In this document: positions 1 through 11,413 of the stretch, piece after piece
How positions within the stretch are numbered: the stretch's first letter is position 1
Layout of the letters: every line of letters starts with the position of its first letter
NCBI GenBank assembly: GCA_905221605.1
Contig: CAJNDS010000313.1
Coordinates: 726,478-790,477, forward strand
Direction of reading: 5' to 3'
DNA: 64,000 nt
Origin: Symbiodinium natans
Lineage: Eukaryota > Sar > Dinophyceae > Suessiales > Symbiodiniaceae
Made by a program: the position numbers and the translations under genes
Notes under the pieces: model-generated
Databases searched by the model: none
Seen by the model: only the letters and a program-made list of their open reading frames with translations
What the model was told of the DNA's origin: nothing

Positions 1-362
1 TGATTTGGGCAGGGGGTAGCTCCTAAGCACCCACCACAGCCCTAAACGCCCAAAGCCAAGTCCCAACCCTTGTTTGCCCTAAGTCCTAGCCCCCCTCGTG
101 AGTCACGACGTGACCTCCCTAAACCCTAAGCCCTAAATACCCTCAACCCTAAACCTTAACCCTAAACCCTAACCCCTAAACCCTAAGCCCGAAACCCTAA
201 ACCGTAAGCCCTAAGCCCGAAGCCCTGGACCCTCAACCCTCAACCCTAAGCCCTATATTATAAGCCCTCAACCCTAGACCCTGAACCCCGAACCCTAGCC
301 CTAAACCCTAGCCCTAAACCCTAGCCCTAAACCCTAGCCCTAAACCCTAAACCCCACTGAAG
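1..362 (-). repeat. Degenerate CCCTAAA arrays
   Basis: Telomere-like CCCTAAA units with many variants (CCCTAAG, CCCTCAA, CCCGAAA), densest from 121 to 358. They end just before an exon-like unique segment. Nothing else is recognisable here. Confidence 0.85.
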
Positions 363-446
363 CTCCCTGGAGCCTGGAGGTGGCAGCTGCTTCTGTCGGT
401 GCCCAGGCGCCCCGAAGCAGGCGGCCTGGTGGCCTGGCAAGGAAGG
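363..446 (+). CDS. Exon candidate, unknown gene A
   Basis: A GC-rich unique segment between a CCCTAAA array (left) and a TTTAGGG-like array (right). It follows AG at 361-362. Two frames are open, one reading LPGAWRWQLLLSVPRR. The right edge has only GC or GA donors. No family recognised. The call rests on position and composition, so it is weak. Confidence 0.3.
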
Positions 447-1548
447 GCTTAGGGTTCAGGGTTTAGGGTTTGGGGTTTAGGGTTTAGGGTTTGGGATTAG
501 GGGTTTAGGGTTTGGGGTTTTGGATTTGGGGGTTGGGGGTTTGGGGGTTTAGGGTTTGGGAGGCTTAGGGCTTGGGGTTAAGGGTTTGGGGGTTTAGGGT
601 GTTTGGGGGTTTGGGCTTGATTGTTCTTGAACAAATCGATGTTGGTTGGTTGGAGCCGCGGTTGAGGTGCAGCTTACTGTAGGTAGGACCTTCCCAGAGG
701 GTCCAGTTGTAGCCCATTCTGGATCCAGGTACCCACACATCTGTACTAGTAACCTAAACCCTAAGCCCAATGGTGCTACACGTTCCCTCGAACCTTCGAA
801 CAGCTTCACGAGGGATTTTAGGGAGGGGGGGGGGGGGGGGGGAGAAACCTAGGCGCAGCCAGGTGTTCGTCCTCCTATCCTGTCTTGACAGCCCCAAAAG
901 CCTAAACCCTAAACACGGAACCCTGACCTAGACCCTAAACATCCCTTTGGCCCTAGAAGCCTTCAGCGGTCGAATGGTTTACGAGCTAGCTTGTGTACGG
1001 CTCTGCAAACCTTAAGCCCCCAAAGCCTCAAAGCCCCCAGGCCCTCAACCTCAAACCCCTGAAACCACCGCCCCTAAGTTTCTAGGACCCAGACTAGGCT
1101 CTTATTCTTTATTAATATATATATATATACATACATATATAATTCATTTTTTATTTATATTCGTTTGTTGTTGATATTTGTTTTTTTTTTGGGGGGGGTA
1201 TATTTAGCTTCCCTTAATTAGCCCTTTAAAGAAGCAAGAAAGAGCACCCTTTGCATTGGTCGCGGGTTTCAACACTCTGAGCCCTGGGATCGCCAAAGCG
1301 CGAAACCCCGAAACCACTGAACCCTTAGGGTTTAGGGTTCAGGGTTCAGGGTTCAGGGTTTAGGGTTTAGGGTTTAGGGATAAAGGGCCCGTGAACCCTA
1401 AACCCCCCCAAAGCCCGAAAACCCTAGAACTCTAAGGCCCAAACCCTGGAACCCTAAAATCCTAAAAGCGCCTTAAACCCTAAGCCCTGAACCCTAAACC
1501 CTAAACCCTGAACCCTGAACCCTAAACCCTAAACTGCGTATTCCTCAG
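447..1548. repeat. Intron-like stretch: TTTAGGG then CCCTAAA arrays, TA microsatellite
   Basis: Starts with degenerate TTTAGGG/TTTGGGG units (447-612) and ends with CCCTAAA units (1390-1535). Inside are a poly-G run (827-841), an AT-rich patch with a (TA)n tract (1119-1142) and a short TTTAGGG array (1321-1378). Open frames of about 70 codons here are array translations, not genes. Confidence 0.7.
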
Positions 1549-1614
1549 GGGCTCGGCCCGCCAGCGCCGGAGAAGGACGTGCGGAGCCTCCCGGTCTACT
1601 TACCAAGATGCCAC
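1549..1614 (+). CDS. Exon candidate, gene A
   Basis: Left edge TTCCTCAG, right edge CAC followed by GTAGGC. The 66 nt are exactly 22 codons and read GLGPPAPEKDVRSLPVYLPR then CH. It lies after a CCCTAAA array. No homolog recognised. Confidence 0.45.
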
Positions 1615-3188
1615 GTAGGCTTTAGAGGTTTTGGGGATCTTGGAGGGTACTACACCCTACACCCTACACCCTAAACCCTAAACCCTAAACCCTAAACCCT
1701 AAACCCTAAACCCTAAACCCTAAACGCAGGGTTTAGAGGTTTTGGGGTTTTGGGTTGAGGGCCTTGGGCTTTGTACCGGGCTTTTGTTCAGGATCTTGGA
1801 CTTTTTAGAGAGTTTCTGGACACAGGGTGCTGCGGGTCAGGTTGAAGGTTTAGGGTTTAGGGTTTAGGGTTTAGGGCTACAGTGGGACTGGACTGCCTCT
1901 TGAGCATGTTGGTGATTGTGTTATAAAGGGGCCAAGTTTCACGTCGTTTTCCGAGGTGCCCAGGAAATTTTGAAGTGTGAGGCCTTGTGGTTCGCCTTTA
2001 GGGTTTAGGGTTAGGGTTTAGGGTTTAGGGTCTAGGGTCTAGGGTCTAGGGTCTAGGGTTTAGGGTTTAGGGTTTAGGGTTTAGGGTTTAGGGTCTTGGA
2101 GTTCTGGACCTAGGTAAACTAAGAACCCGACGCCTGTGTGTTCATCGCATGCTAAAGAACCTCCCCAGACATGGCGTGAAAGTTCATCGGCCTATGTAAG
2201 TAGGGTTAGAATATTGGAAGGCCTCCAAGCTGTGTCATGTGTCATAACCAGTTAAATCGCTATAGTTACCCCACTTGTAAACCCCCAAGCTCTAGTTCTA
2301 ACCAATCGTGAACCTCCAAATGTGACGTTCGCTGGCATCTACTGCCTTGAACAGGGGCTCCGCAGCCATGCTTGACCCGGGACCCTGCACCCTTAAACCC
2401 TCACCTGCCCAAAACCCCCTTCCCTCCCCCAACCCCCCACACAAACACAAACAATAGTAATGAGTGACATCCAATCTCACACACACACACCACACACGCA
2501 CGTGTTGAGACTCTGAAGTGTAAAGCCGAGGTGATCGCAAGCTCAGTTGCGACCTTCGCTTGGAGGATCAGCTCACCTGGTCTGTGCCTTCGGCTGAGAT
2601 TTCGACTGCAAACTACGAGGATCTCACTGTTTCAGGGAGTAGGCTGCAGACACACCTGTGGTTATAGCCGTTATAGCCTTGCTTTGGGGGTGTGTGGGTA
2701 TATAGGGTTTTGGATATGTTTTGGCTACTTGCTCGAGGGGGGTCCTAAAACATTCACCACGACCCCTTTAGCTTCGTTCAGGGCTTAGGGTTAAGGGTTC
2801 AGGGTTTAGGGTTTAAGGTTTAGGGTTGAGGGTTGAGGGTTTAGGGTTTAGGGTTTAGGGTAGTTGGCCACGCTCAGCCGTTTCTCGCAGCAGTGGTCAC
2901 AGCAATTCACAGGACCAACTGTGCCTGGTGGCTTCCCTCCTCGAAAACCCAAAGCCCTAAACCCCAAACGCCAAACCCTAAACCCTAAATCCTAAACCCT
3001 AAACCCTAAACCCTAGACCCTAAACCCTAAACCCTAAACCCTAAACCCTAAACCCTAAACCCTAAGGCCTGCATGCAATTATCGGCTTGAGGAAGGTCAG
3101 GAGTTAGGTGCCTTATGCTCTCTAAGGGGCTATCTGGGGCACTTTTTTGTCCCGAAAACCCGATTAAGAATCAGCAAGTAGAAGTCAG
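1615..3188. repeat. Telomere-like arrays with unique spacers
   Basis: CCCTAAA array 1651-1726, TTTAGGG arrays 1843-1877, 1998-2096 and 2781-2862, CCCTAAA array 2949-3064. A (CA)n tract lies near 2480-2500. Spacers show no convincing gene. Confidence 0.7.
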
Positions 3189-3253
3189 CACCAGGAAGAT
3201 TGGTCTCTATTGCTTGTAGCACGGTGTCAACTGCAAGAAACCATTCCAAGACG
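3189..3253 (+). CDS. Exon candidate, gene A
   Basis: Follows AAGTCAG and is followed directly by GTTTAGGG. One frame is open, reading HQEDWSLLLVARCQLQETIP. No family recognised. Confidence 0.4.
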
Positions 3254-4801
3254 GTTTAGGGTTTAGGGTCTGTAGGGTTGAGGGTTTAGGGATCTTGCAC
3301 CCAAACACTCCCCCGGCCCAGACCCATGACGGGTAGCTCCTAATTTTTAGAGAAACCGCTCAAGACACGAGAAGAATCCCCATATTACCCTCAATATTAT
3401 TCAGGAGGAATATTGTTTTTTCGTTTTTTGCGGGGGATTCTGAAGCAATTCGTAGTGTTGGGGGGACCTGATTTCAAGGGTGCCGTACTAAAGATCGGAC
3501 AGGGGAGCCTCATTTAGACAGCTACCCACATGAGAACCCTCGTGTCCCCACGGAAGGAACTGCAATTTTGTTTTTTGGGCGCGGGGGTGGGGGGCAACCC
3601 AGATTCCGGTCCAGGGCTTACTTGGAGGTTCCTGGGTACTTATACGTGTTATGAAGAGTAGCGTAGAAGAGAGTTTAGGCTACTAGGGTTTGTAAAAGAG
3701 TTTAGGCTTTATAGGGCTCGCGTTTAGGGTCTAGTTGCGAGAGCAGGTGCCCCGCAACGCCCGGCCATTTGCCGAGCGCCTTGCGCGCCGGGGTGTGGCC
3801 CTCAGGCGAAGTGTCGGCGTAGTTACCCTAAAATATCACTGCGATAACACAAGAATGCAACAATATCAGGTTTTTGTGCTTCCCTACAGCCTATCTCTAT
3901 CAGCCTAAACCATGATGCACAAGCACTAAGCCCTAAACCCTCAGAACTGACTGTGCTTCGAAAACGCGTGTGGACTCTACGAAAGTGGGAGCCTAGCGAG
4001 GGACACCACGCCTTGGGCACGACCTGAAGGCTACAATTTTCATTTACGGCACACATACTGAACAATATAGTCATGGCTATTTAATTAGAGGGCTTAGGAC
4101 TTAGGGCTCAGGGTTCGGGCGGGTAATATTTTTCCAATTTGTCGGGTTCATTTAGTCCTTGAGAGGTTTTGGGCTTCATAAATTTTAGAGGGTTCATAGG
4201 GGCTTTTAGAGCTAACAGGCGTTTGCCATTCCACTGCTGCTGCTGCTACTACTACTACTCCTCCTATTCCTCCTCCTCCTTCTTCTGCTTCTGCATCTAC
4301 TTCTACTTCTTCTTCTTGTAATTCTACTGCTGCTTCGACTACTAGTACTGCTAGAAAAATACTGGTGGTGACTGCAGTATTCCGATTCCTCTCCTACCAC
4401 TAACTATTCTTGATGTTGATGCCGATTCTAAACTGGGTTCTTTGCCCCTCAATTCTCCCACCCCTGCTACCCCCCGCAACATTCCCATCGACCCCGGCAC
4501 AGCACAGCCAGCCAAGCACCAGAAGTCCCCACACCAGAATATCTAACCCCAGGCCCTAAACCCTAAATGGAACCCTAAACCTTAAGTCACCTTCACTCCC
4601 GAATCTCGTTACCCAACCCACCCCAAACAGCCCAGCAATCCTCACATCGCCTCAAAAGCCCGGAACATGAAACCATGTAGAAGGCCTGCCTTGCACCCCT
4701 TGGGTCAACCTAAACCCTAAACCCTAAACCCTAAACCCTAAACCCTAAACCCTAAACCCTAAACCCTAAACCCTAAACCCTAAACCCTAAAAATGCAAAA
4801 G
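3254..4801. repeat. Intron-like stretch with triplet repeat
   Basis: Begins with GTTTAGGG units and ends with a clean CCCTAAA array (4709-4792). A CTN/TCC/TCT triplet-rich tract (4231-4345) creates a serine/arginine-rich open frame on the minus strand that I take to be repeat translation. No gene seen. Confidence 0.65.
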
Positions 4802-4890
4802 CATCAGGCCCTTGCGCCCGCGCCGTGGCCGCGCGACTTCCGGAACTGGCGCCCATGGCGCTGATGGCGCTGACCTCGGGGCCTCATAGG
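4802..4890 (+). CDS. Exon candidate, gene A
   Basis: GC-rich 89 nt between a CCCTAAA array (ending CAAAAG) and a TTTAGGG array whose first bases supply the GT donor. The open frame, after two leading nt, reads SGPCARAVAARLPELAPMAL onward. Identity unknown. Confidence 0.45.
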
Positions 4891-5605
4891 GTTTAGGGTT
4901 TAGGGTTCAGGGTTTAGGGTTTTGGGTTTAGGGTTAAGGGTTAGAGGTTTAGGGGGGTTTGGGTTTAGGGTTAAGGTTAGAGGTTTAGGGGGGTTCAGGT
5001 TAGTAGAGCATATGGTTTAGGGTTTTAGTCGGTTGTTTGGGGCTTAGGGTTTAGGGTGCTGGGTTTTGGTTGTTGGGTTGGGCGAGGTTTTGGGGGCTTT
5101 GGGAGGCTGGTTAACTTAAGGCTCGGTTTAGGTTTCCAGACCCTACAGCCCTGCACCCCGAAACCCTCGACCATGCAACCCATCAACCCTATAGGCTAGA
5201 ATGCCCGGTAGTGCCATTATTCCCTTTTTTGGGGGGGTTTAGGTTCCCTTCTAAATCCCTCTATAAGCAAAAAAGGGCACCCTAGGTTAGTGGGCAACCT
5301 TGTTGTAGGGTTTAGGGTTTAGGGTTTAGGGTTTAGGGTTTAGGGTTTAGGGTTTAGGGGTAAGTTTGGTCAGCATCCATCTGGTCTTTTTCCTGCTTGC
5401 GCCTTCACCCCATAGACACAGGAGCCCTTCAACGAGCCCGACACCCGAAAAAGCCAAACTGCGAACTGCCCCGCCGCTGAGTCCGAAAAACCCTGAACCC
5501 GAAACCCGAAACCCGAAACCCTAAACCCTAAACCCTTAACCCTTAAACCCTAAACCCTAAACCCTTAACCCTAAACCCTAAACTGACTGCTAGCTGAGGT
5601 GCCAG
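4891..5605. repeat. Intron-like stretch: TTTAGGG arrays, family C element remnant, CCCTAAA array
   Basis: TTTAGGG units 4891-5070 and 5306-5357, CCCTAAA units 5512-5582. Around 5216-5290 lies a piece resembling family C inverted-repeat elements (TCCCTTTTTT...AAAAAAGGGCACCC). Confidence 0.6.
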
Positions 5606-5668
5606 ACTTAGAGGAGGCATCTTGGCTGCCCCTCCAGTCCCTGTATCTTGGGCTTAGGGCATCGAACT
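5606..5668 (+). CDS. Exon candidate, gene A
   Basis: Left edge GTGCCAG, right edge directly GTTTAGGG. The 63 nt hold an open frame LEEASWLPLQSLYLGLRASN. Unknown family. Confidence 0.4.
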
Positions 5669-6200
5669 GTTTAGGGTTTAGGGTTTAGGGTTTAGGGCCG
5701 TTTAGTCATGGAATTCAGACTCGTGCGCCTAAGGTTGTACCCCTAAAGGTTCCCCTTAAGGCACTCCTAATATGGCCGGTATACTAACAAGGGTCCCCCA
5801 AAACCCAACGGCACAACCTCAAGGGTCCAAGGTACAACCCCTAGACTTAGGGTTCGGGAGCTGGGGCTTAGGGTTCAGGGTTCCATCAATCTTGGGGTTG
5901 ATAAGGGGTTCCTACATGGACCTTTCGGCAGTCTTCAGAAAGTTGGCTCTATAGAGGTGTAAGTTTCCTCTTCAACCCTCTTTGAACAGCAAAGGGTGCC
6001 TGTTTATTCCTCCGTTTCTTTGGGAACGCAGAGTAGGCCCTCGTTCACTTTCTTTAGGTTTTTTGAATGTATATATGCATACATACATGTATAAGGTTCC
6101 CTTACAAGCCACTTTGAACCAAAAAGGGTACCCTACTTATAGCGCTGCTTATAGGTACCCATGAACCTCCAAGTAAACCTTAAGCCCTAAACTTGTGCAG
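5669..6200. repeat. Intron-like stretch
   Basis: TTTAGGG array 5669-5697, then unique AT-richer DNA with short open frames and (TA)-like words near 6070-6095, ending in a few CCCTAAA units and GTGCAG. No gene supported. Confidence 0.55.
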
Positions 6201-6303
6201 GTAGCCCCTGCGTTGCTCGAGTGAGTAGCTTAGGTGCCATGGCAGGAGGTTCTACGACGCTCTACCAGATGCCTCTTGGGCCGGCGTACTTGAATTGCCA
6301 TGG
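6201..6303 (+). CDS. Exon candidate, gene A
   Basis: Left edge TTGTGCAG, right edge CATGG then GTAGCTAT. After two leading nt, 33 codons are open: SPCVARVSSLGAMAGGSTTL onward to PLGPAYLNCH. Unknown family. Confidence 0.4.
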
Positions 6304-7388
6304 GTAGCTATAAGATAGCTGTGCTCGCTATGGTTTCGGTTCAAAGAGGATGTGGGGTTACACATGGTTATATAGGGTTTGGGTGGGAGGTAGTTGGATA
6401 TAGGTAGGTAGGGCTCAAGCTGTAGTATCTTGGGTAAACATGGCTTCCTCCCTTGCCAAGTACTTATTTCTAATTATGGCTCCAGCCCAGATTATGGCTC
6501 TCTAGGGTTTAGGGTTTAGGGTTTAGGGTTTAGGGTTTAGGGTTTAGGGTTTAGGGCTTAGGGTTTAGGGTTTAGGGTCGGTGGGATGGGGGCTGTTCTT
6601 ACGGCTCCGCATTGAATCCCTTATAAAGAAGACCCCCCCCCCCTCCCCCTTTCGAAGAAAGGTATGGCTTTTTGAAGCGAAGCCCGCACTCCGAACCCTA
6701 AGCCCTGAACTGTAAACCCTAATCCCTAAACCCTAAGCCCTAAATCCTGAACCCTAAGCCCTAAACTGGAGGGAGGGTACTCTTAGGGCCCCTTCAGCGG
6801 TGGAGTCTTAGGCGCGTACGCTTCTATGTACATGGGCCCATCCCCCAAAAATCTTGGGAGGATCCCAGAAGTTATATTTTCCTAGGGTTTAGGGTTTGGG
6901 GGCCGCCTAGGAAATGCCCAACCGCAGTACCAACTCCTACGAATTGAGATGTTCTGGCCTTACACCCGCTTATTTTGCCTAATTACTCAATCCCCAAAAA
7001 AACAAGGACCACCATAGGAGGGATGTGATGGCCATCGGGTCTCGGGGGCGTTTAGGGTTTAGGGTTTAGGGTTTAGGGTTTTTGGAAACAGCCCCCAACG
7101 TCCTTATAGACCCCACCTTCACAGTGCAGTGGTTCCTCTTTTTTTTTTGCTTCAAGGTTCCCTGATAGAATGACCAACCCGAAAAAGGGGTGCCCTTGAT
7201 ATACTATGGGGGTTTTTCCGAAAAATAGGGGTACCCTTTTTGGGGGTCTCCCTGAGGGGATCTTTTCTATTTGGGGCATAAACGGGGTACCCCTATATTG
7301 GGAAATGCCCAGAGTGGCTGTTTCTGGGCTACCAAAACCCTAAACCCTAACCCTAAACCCCAAAACCATAGAGAAGTTTTCGTCCCAG
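6304..7388. repeat. Arrays plus element fragments
   Basis: TTTAGGG array 6504-6576, CCCTAAA units 6693-6767, TTTAGGG 7049-7080, CCCTAAA 7335-7365. From about 7105 to 7345 are words shared with the family A/C elements (TTCAAGGTTCCCT, GGGTGCCCTT, CTGGGCTACCAA), probably a decayed or nested copy. Confidence 0.55.
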
Positions 7389-7430
7389 GCTACTTCCACA
7401 TGGAGGCGGCCTTCTGGGAGGCCTTTGCCT
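7389..7430 (+). CDS. Small exon candidate, gene A
   Basis: Follows CGTCCCAG; the open frame reads YFHMEAAFWEAFA. The right edge offers only a GC donor (CCT followed by GCTAAC). Weakly supported; another frame is open further right. Confidence 0.3.
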
Positions 7431-8701
7431 GCTAACCTCAGCATGCTGAATGTTTTGGTTTGACCGCTGTTGATACGAGACCGTGGTTGCCTCCCTGATG
7501 CAGTACCCAACCGCCAAACGGGTACCCTTATCTATTATTTTCTTAAGAAGCCCCAATCATTTTTATGACCATGATTCCTATATCGCCCTTACGACGAAGA
7601 ATAGGTTTTCTTGTTTCGTGTTCTTCAGCAAAAGTTGTTTTGTTGATATGGCTACTGGGCTACCAAGAGACGAGGAAATCTTACACATCTGTCCTGTTTA
7701 CGGTGATAAGGGTCGTACCGAAACAACCCTGAATTGTGCTCTTTATAGGGTTCAGGCTTATTTCTAGTTAATGCATACACCACTCTTGAGCACGACGAAC
7801 AGTTCCACAACTGTGTAGTTTTCTGTGGATTGACAACCAGTGTACAAAACCCCAAACTCTGAACACGAGATCTTAAGACCACAAACGCGAAAGTCACGAC
7901 TTAGCCCCAACACCGCCTAAACCCTCATTTGTCCACCTCCCCCTCCCACCCGCCCCGAACACCAATGAAAAACAAACATGCATATACATCTATATATGTT
8001 TCCTCAACCTCAGCGCTCACACGCAGCGTAACACCCTGGAAGGTGGAAGTTCCCACCCTAAACTCCCTAAACCCTAAACCCTGGAAGGTGGAGGTTCCCA
8101 CGAGGCATTGGCCGGTGCTCCGGCGACTCTTCCCACGTGGGGGAGGTGATGCGGCTGAATTTGGAGCTAAAATCCCCTAACCCTAAGGGTCCTAAACCCT
8201 AAACCCTAAAAGCTACTACATAGGAAGCCCTGGAAGTCTCAAGTGCATTCTGTCTGGGTACATGGACCCTTTGGCTAAGGCACGAAGCTAAGCTTAACAA
8301 TTTTTTGGTTTGGCCCGGCCAGCAAGAAGTACTGGTTGGCTTGGGATGTGCCCCCTGAAACTAGTAAGGGGGGTACTCTAATCCCGTTTGAGGACGGTTA
8401 GTAGAAGGAGGAACATCCCAACGTGTGTGGTTTACGGTTTAGGGCTAGGGTTTAGGGTTTAGAGTTTAGGGTCTAGGGGCCGCTACTACGGTAGGTGGTA
8501 GTTTGGTTCGGGGGCAGCACATGGGCAGGGTATCACATAGAAAACCTGAACCTTAAGGTTGCTTCACCTAAGCCTTATAAACCCGAAAGTTTAGGGTTTT
8601 AGGGTTCAGGGTTTAGGGTTTAGGGCTAGGGTTTAGGGTTGAGGGTTTAGGGTTTAGGGCTAGGGTTTAGGGTTTGGGGTTTCGGGAACCCTGATTGTCA
8701 G
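7431..8701. repeat. Unique spacers, element E1 and TTTAGGG arrays
   Basis: Mostly unique spacer to 7900, short CCCTAAA groups 8060-8210, inverted-repeat element E1 (8341-8421), TTTAGGG arrays 8436-8476 and 8590-8687. A near-identical 17-bp phrase (CTGGAAGGTGGAxGTTC) occurs at about 8036 and 8081. The stretch ends ATTGTCAG before the next exon. Confidence 0.6.
8341..8421. mobile_element. Family E inverted-repeat element, copy 1
   Basis: Ends TTGGGATGTGCCCCC and GAAGGAGGAACATCCCAA form imperfect terminal inverted repeats; related to the copies at 14630 and 42422. No coding capacity. Confidence 0.5.
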
Positions 8702-8773
8702 ATCTCCGCGCCTTCTTCTGCCTGCCGTCCCGATACGAAGTCGAGGCGGAGAACTTCGCAGCGTGGACTGCAT
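8702..8773 (+). CDS. Exon, gene A chain 1
   Basis: Left edge TTGTCAG, right edge CAT followed by GTTAGGG. The frame with two leading nt reads LRAFFCLPSRYEVEAENFAA onward and leaves one nt. The exon at 9471 needs exactly two, so the junction is phase-compatible. Protein-like composition; family not recognised. Confidence 0.5.
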
Positions 8774-8932
8774 GTTAGGGTTTAGGGTTTTAGGGTTTAG
8801 GGTTTTAGGGTTTAGGGTTTAGGGTTTAGGGTTTAGGGTTTAGGGTTTAGGGTTTAGGGTTTAATGTTTCAGGATATAACAACAACGGGAGTATTCAATA
8901 TTGGGGGGTTGAATTTTAGGGGGAGGGGGTTA

Positions 8933-9041
8933 CTTGGTAGCCCAGCGGTGCCCGTTTCCCGTTTTTTCAAGGTTCCCTTGTTATAAAGTAACCAACCCCA
9001 AAACAGGTTAACTGTCATACTATGGTTACTGGGCTACCAAG
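8933..9041 (+). mobile_element. Family A inverted-repeat element, copy 1
   Basis: Begins CTTGGTAGCCCAG and ends CTGGGCTACCAAG, a 13-bp perfect terminal inverted repeat. The interior shares CAAGGTTCCCTTG and GTAACCAACCCCAAAA with copies at 36250, 44011 and 63851. The repeat carries a potential GT donor (GGTAGCC) and ends in AG. Confidence 0.75.
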
Positions 9042-9311
9042 CTTAGCAGAAGGGGCCTGTGGATTCTAAGAGTTTTGGTCTTGGGGTGTAGTTCTGTGTG
9101 GGACGGATTGTGCCCCCAGTCCTGCGCCCAGAACGTAGAAGCACCTCCGTTCTTCGGGTATGGAGCTAAGCCCCCTGCGTGAGAAGAACACATGCATACG
9201 TACACATCCACATATTCCCGTGTCTATCGAACTCTCTTGTCGACGGGGAGATTGTTCTTGGCACAGTATGCCATCAGGATAGGTATCGTTCGTGGCTGAA
9301 CTACTATGTAT

Positions 9312-9383
9312 TTAAGAACACCAAAAAATCATGAACAAGTGAAGAATGAAAATCCCTAATTGCCCTTATAACGAGGATTGTTG

Positions 9384-9417
<34 letters not shown>

Positions 9418-9429
9418 GGTGTTCTTAAG
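9312..9429. mobile_element. Family I inverted-repeat element with poly-G, copy 1
   Basis: Ends TTTAAGAACACC and GGTGTTCTTAAG are inverted repeats; related to the copy at 37253. The interior holds poly-G 9393-9419, which may be a sequencing-difficult site. Confidence 0.55.
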
Positions 9430-9470
9430 CCATAAGCCCTAACCCTAAACCCTAAACCCTAAACCCTCAG

Positions 9471-9565
9471 TGGCTGAACTGCTTGCCAAGATACCAGCCG
9501 AGCCCTCCTGTCACCCGCAGGAGGCAGGGAAGGAGGCCGCTGGCAGATTCTGCTTGGAAGTTCAC
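9471..9565 (+). CDS. Exon, gene A chain 1
   Basis: Left edge ACCCTCAG, right edge CAC followed by GTTTAGGG. After two leading nt, 31 codons read AELLAKIPAEPSCHPQEAGK onward to RFCLEVH. Phase fits both neighbours in the chain (8702-8773 and 10458-10535). Family unknown. Confidence 0.55.
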
Positions 9566-10457
9566 GTTTAGGGTTTAGGGTTTAGGGTTTAGGGTTTAGG
9601 GTTTAGGGTTGAAGGCACGACACATGAAGTAGCCAAGGGCTTTGCGATCTCTAAAGCCCCGCCCCAACACACATGAGGTTGACTTTAGGGTGCAAGTATG
9701 TGGGCATCTCCCATGTTACTGCTACCCCACATAAAAGTCTCAAAATGTGAACCAAAAGGGCAACCCGATTTTGGGGGAAATGCCCCATGACATAGAGGCT
9801 TCGATGGCAGTGGAGACTCGTGGCCGCTAGCATAGAAGCCAGTCTGTCGGGTCGGTGTCTTGACTCGGTGGGGTATTGTAGAGGCTTGAAGGTTTAGGGT
9901 TAGGGTTTAGGGGTTTAGGGTTTAGGGTTTAGGGTTTAGGGTTTAGGGTTGGGGGTATAGGGTTTAGGGTTTAGGGTTAGGGTTTTAAAAATTTAGGGTT
10001 CAGGAACCTCCAAGTAGGGTTGAAGGGAGGGTGCTTCAGGCAGAAGCCCATTTTGGGGGCGTCCGGCTTTCGGAGATTTAGGAATGTCACTTCCCCTAAA
10101 CCCTAAGCCCTAAACCCTAAACCCTAAACCTGAAAGTAAGTGGTCTGTGTTGTGACTGCGAAGGCCTCACCTACGCACTATAAACCCTATAGGTTTCGGG
10201 TTTAGGCCTATAAAGCCAAAAAAACTCAAAAAAAAGCCTATAAACCCTAAAAGCAAAACCGTAAACCCTGTAGAAAACCCTGGATGGGAGAGTGGGAGGC
10301 CCGGCCCCAGTATTCCCTTATGGCCCCTTCTATGAAAGTATACTACATAACCCCCCCCCCCCAAAAAAAATAAAAAAAAAACCTATTCGAATTGTGAAGG
10401 GCCCTATATGCCCGTAAACCCTAAACCCTAAACCCTAAACCCCTATATTCGTCGGAG
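9566..10457. repeat. Intron: TTTAGGG at 5' end, CCCTAAA at 3' end
   Basis: A clear example of the intron type in this window: it begins with a clean TTTAGGG array (9566-9610), has a second at 9892-9990, and ends with CCCTAAA units (10092-10132, 10408-10443) before CGTCGGAG. Confidence 0.65.
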
Positions 10458-10535
10458 GCCCTGCCCCTGCTGCTTGCACACTGGTCTGGCCAATGGGAGC
10501 TTCTGGCGGAGTCGCAGCCACCCGCGGCGATGCAG
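10458..10535 (+). CDS. Exon, gene A chain 1
   Basis: Left edge GTCGGAG, right edge ATGCAG followed by GTGCCC. Exactly 26 codons, reading ALPLLLAHWSGQWELLAESQ onward. Phase 0 at both ends matches its neighbours. Confidence 0.55.
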
Positions 10536-11368
10536 GTGCCCACACCCTAAAACCCTAAACCCTAAACCCTAAACCTAAACCCAAAAACCTTTGGGGAGCT
10601 TGGCCCCCCCCATATTCAGCAATAGTTTCCTCAAGACCTTATAATTGTACTTGAAGTACGATCCTACTTCTAATCTTGCCGCTATGCCTGTATAGGGGCC
10701 TCATGAACGCATGGGCCTTGAATGCTGCCGGGTTTTTTGCGTCTAAAGCCAAAGTGCAGGATTGATGTCTTACGTTTTCTGCGGGTGGAGGGGACTTGAG
10801 TTGCTTGGTACAGTGCTGCTCTTTACCCTAAACCCTAGACCATCACCCAGTTGTGTGCCAATGTGCTAACTTGCGGTCCCTCAACGTCGGCTCGGTGTAA
10901 CTGTGGCACCCTATTTCTCAAAAAAGATCCCCCGCCCACCCCCAACTCCAAGGCGACATTGCAGAGGACCGCCCCCCCCCCCCCCAAAAAAAAAAAAAAA
11001 ACACACACATTAAAAGTAATAATGATACAAATAAAAGGCACAGAGAGAGAGAGAGAGAGACGCTACTAATCTTCTCCGGGCCCAACCTTGTCTCTTGCAC
11101 CCAAGCCTAGGGCTTAGGGCTTAGGGCTTAGGGCTTAGGGCTTAGGGTTTAGGGTTTAGGGTTTAGGGTTTAGGGTTTAGGGTTTAGGGTTTAGAGTTTA
11201 GAGTTTAAGGTTTAGGGTTTAGGGTTTAGGGTTTAGGGCTTGGGCCAGGCCTATGATTCATTCCTGGATTTAGGGTTTAGGGTTCAGGGTTTAGAGCTTA
11301 AGGTTCTTCCGTCTCGCATTTGGGATGCCTTTGGAGAGGCTAGTGTTATGTAGGTTGTAGGGCGAAAG
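10536..11368. repeat. Intron: CCCTAAA units, homopolymers, GA repeat, TTTAGGG array
   Basis: CCCTAAA units 10546-10575; a C/A-homopolymer patch 10970-11000; (GA)n 11044-11060; long TTTAGGG/CTTAGGG array 11107-11245. Opposed short open frames over the homopolymer are not credible genes. Confidence 0.6.
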
Positions 11369-11413
11369 GTGCACGGCGGCGACCGTTCACGCCTTGGCTT
11401 CGAGCAAGAGCAG
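11369..11413 (+). CDS. Exon, gene A chain 1
   Basis: Fifteen codons VHGGDRSRLGFEQEQ between GGCGAAAG and the donor GTACTGAG. Phase 0 on both sides, compatible with 10458-10535. Confidence 0.45.

Larger units (their letters stand above)
8774..9470. repeat. Intron: TTTAGGG array, elements A1 and I1, poly-G, CCCTAAA array
   Basis: Starts GTTAGGGTTTAGGG (array to 8864), contains inverted-repeat elements A1 (8933-9041) and I1 (9312-9429, holding a 27-base poly-G), and ends with CCCTAAA units and CCCTCAG. Confidence 0.65.

Noticed and set aside
1-3063. A true chromosome end
   Set aside because: Arrays are in both orientations, interrupted by unique DNA and continue for 64 kb; they are interstitial.
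4212-4400. Serine/arginine-rich minus-strand protein
   Set aside because: Pure consequence of a CTN/TCC/TCT triplet repeat.
7483-7897. Opposed open frames of 94 and 81 codons
   Set aside because: No domain, no splice-consistent edges, and overlap of element-like sequence.
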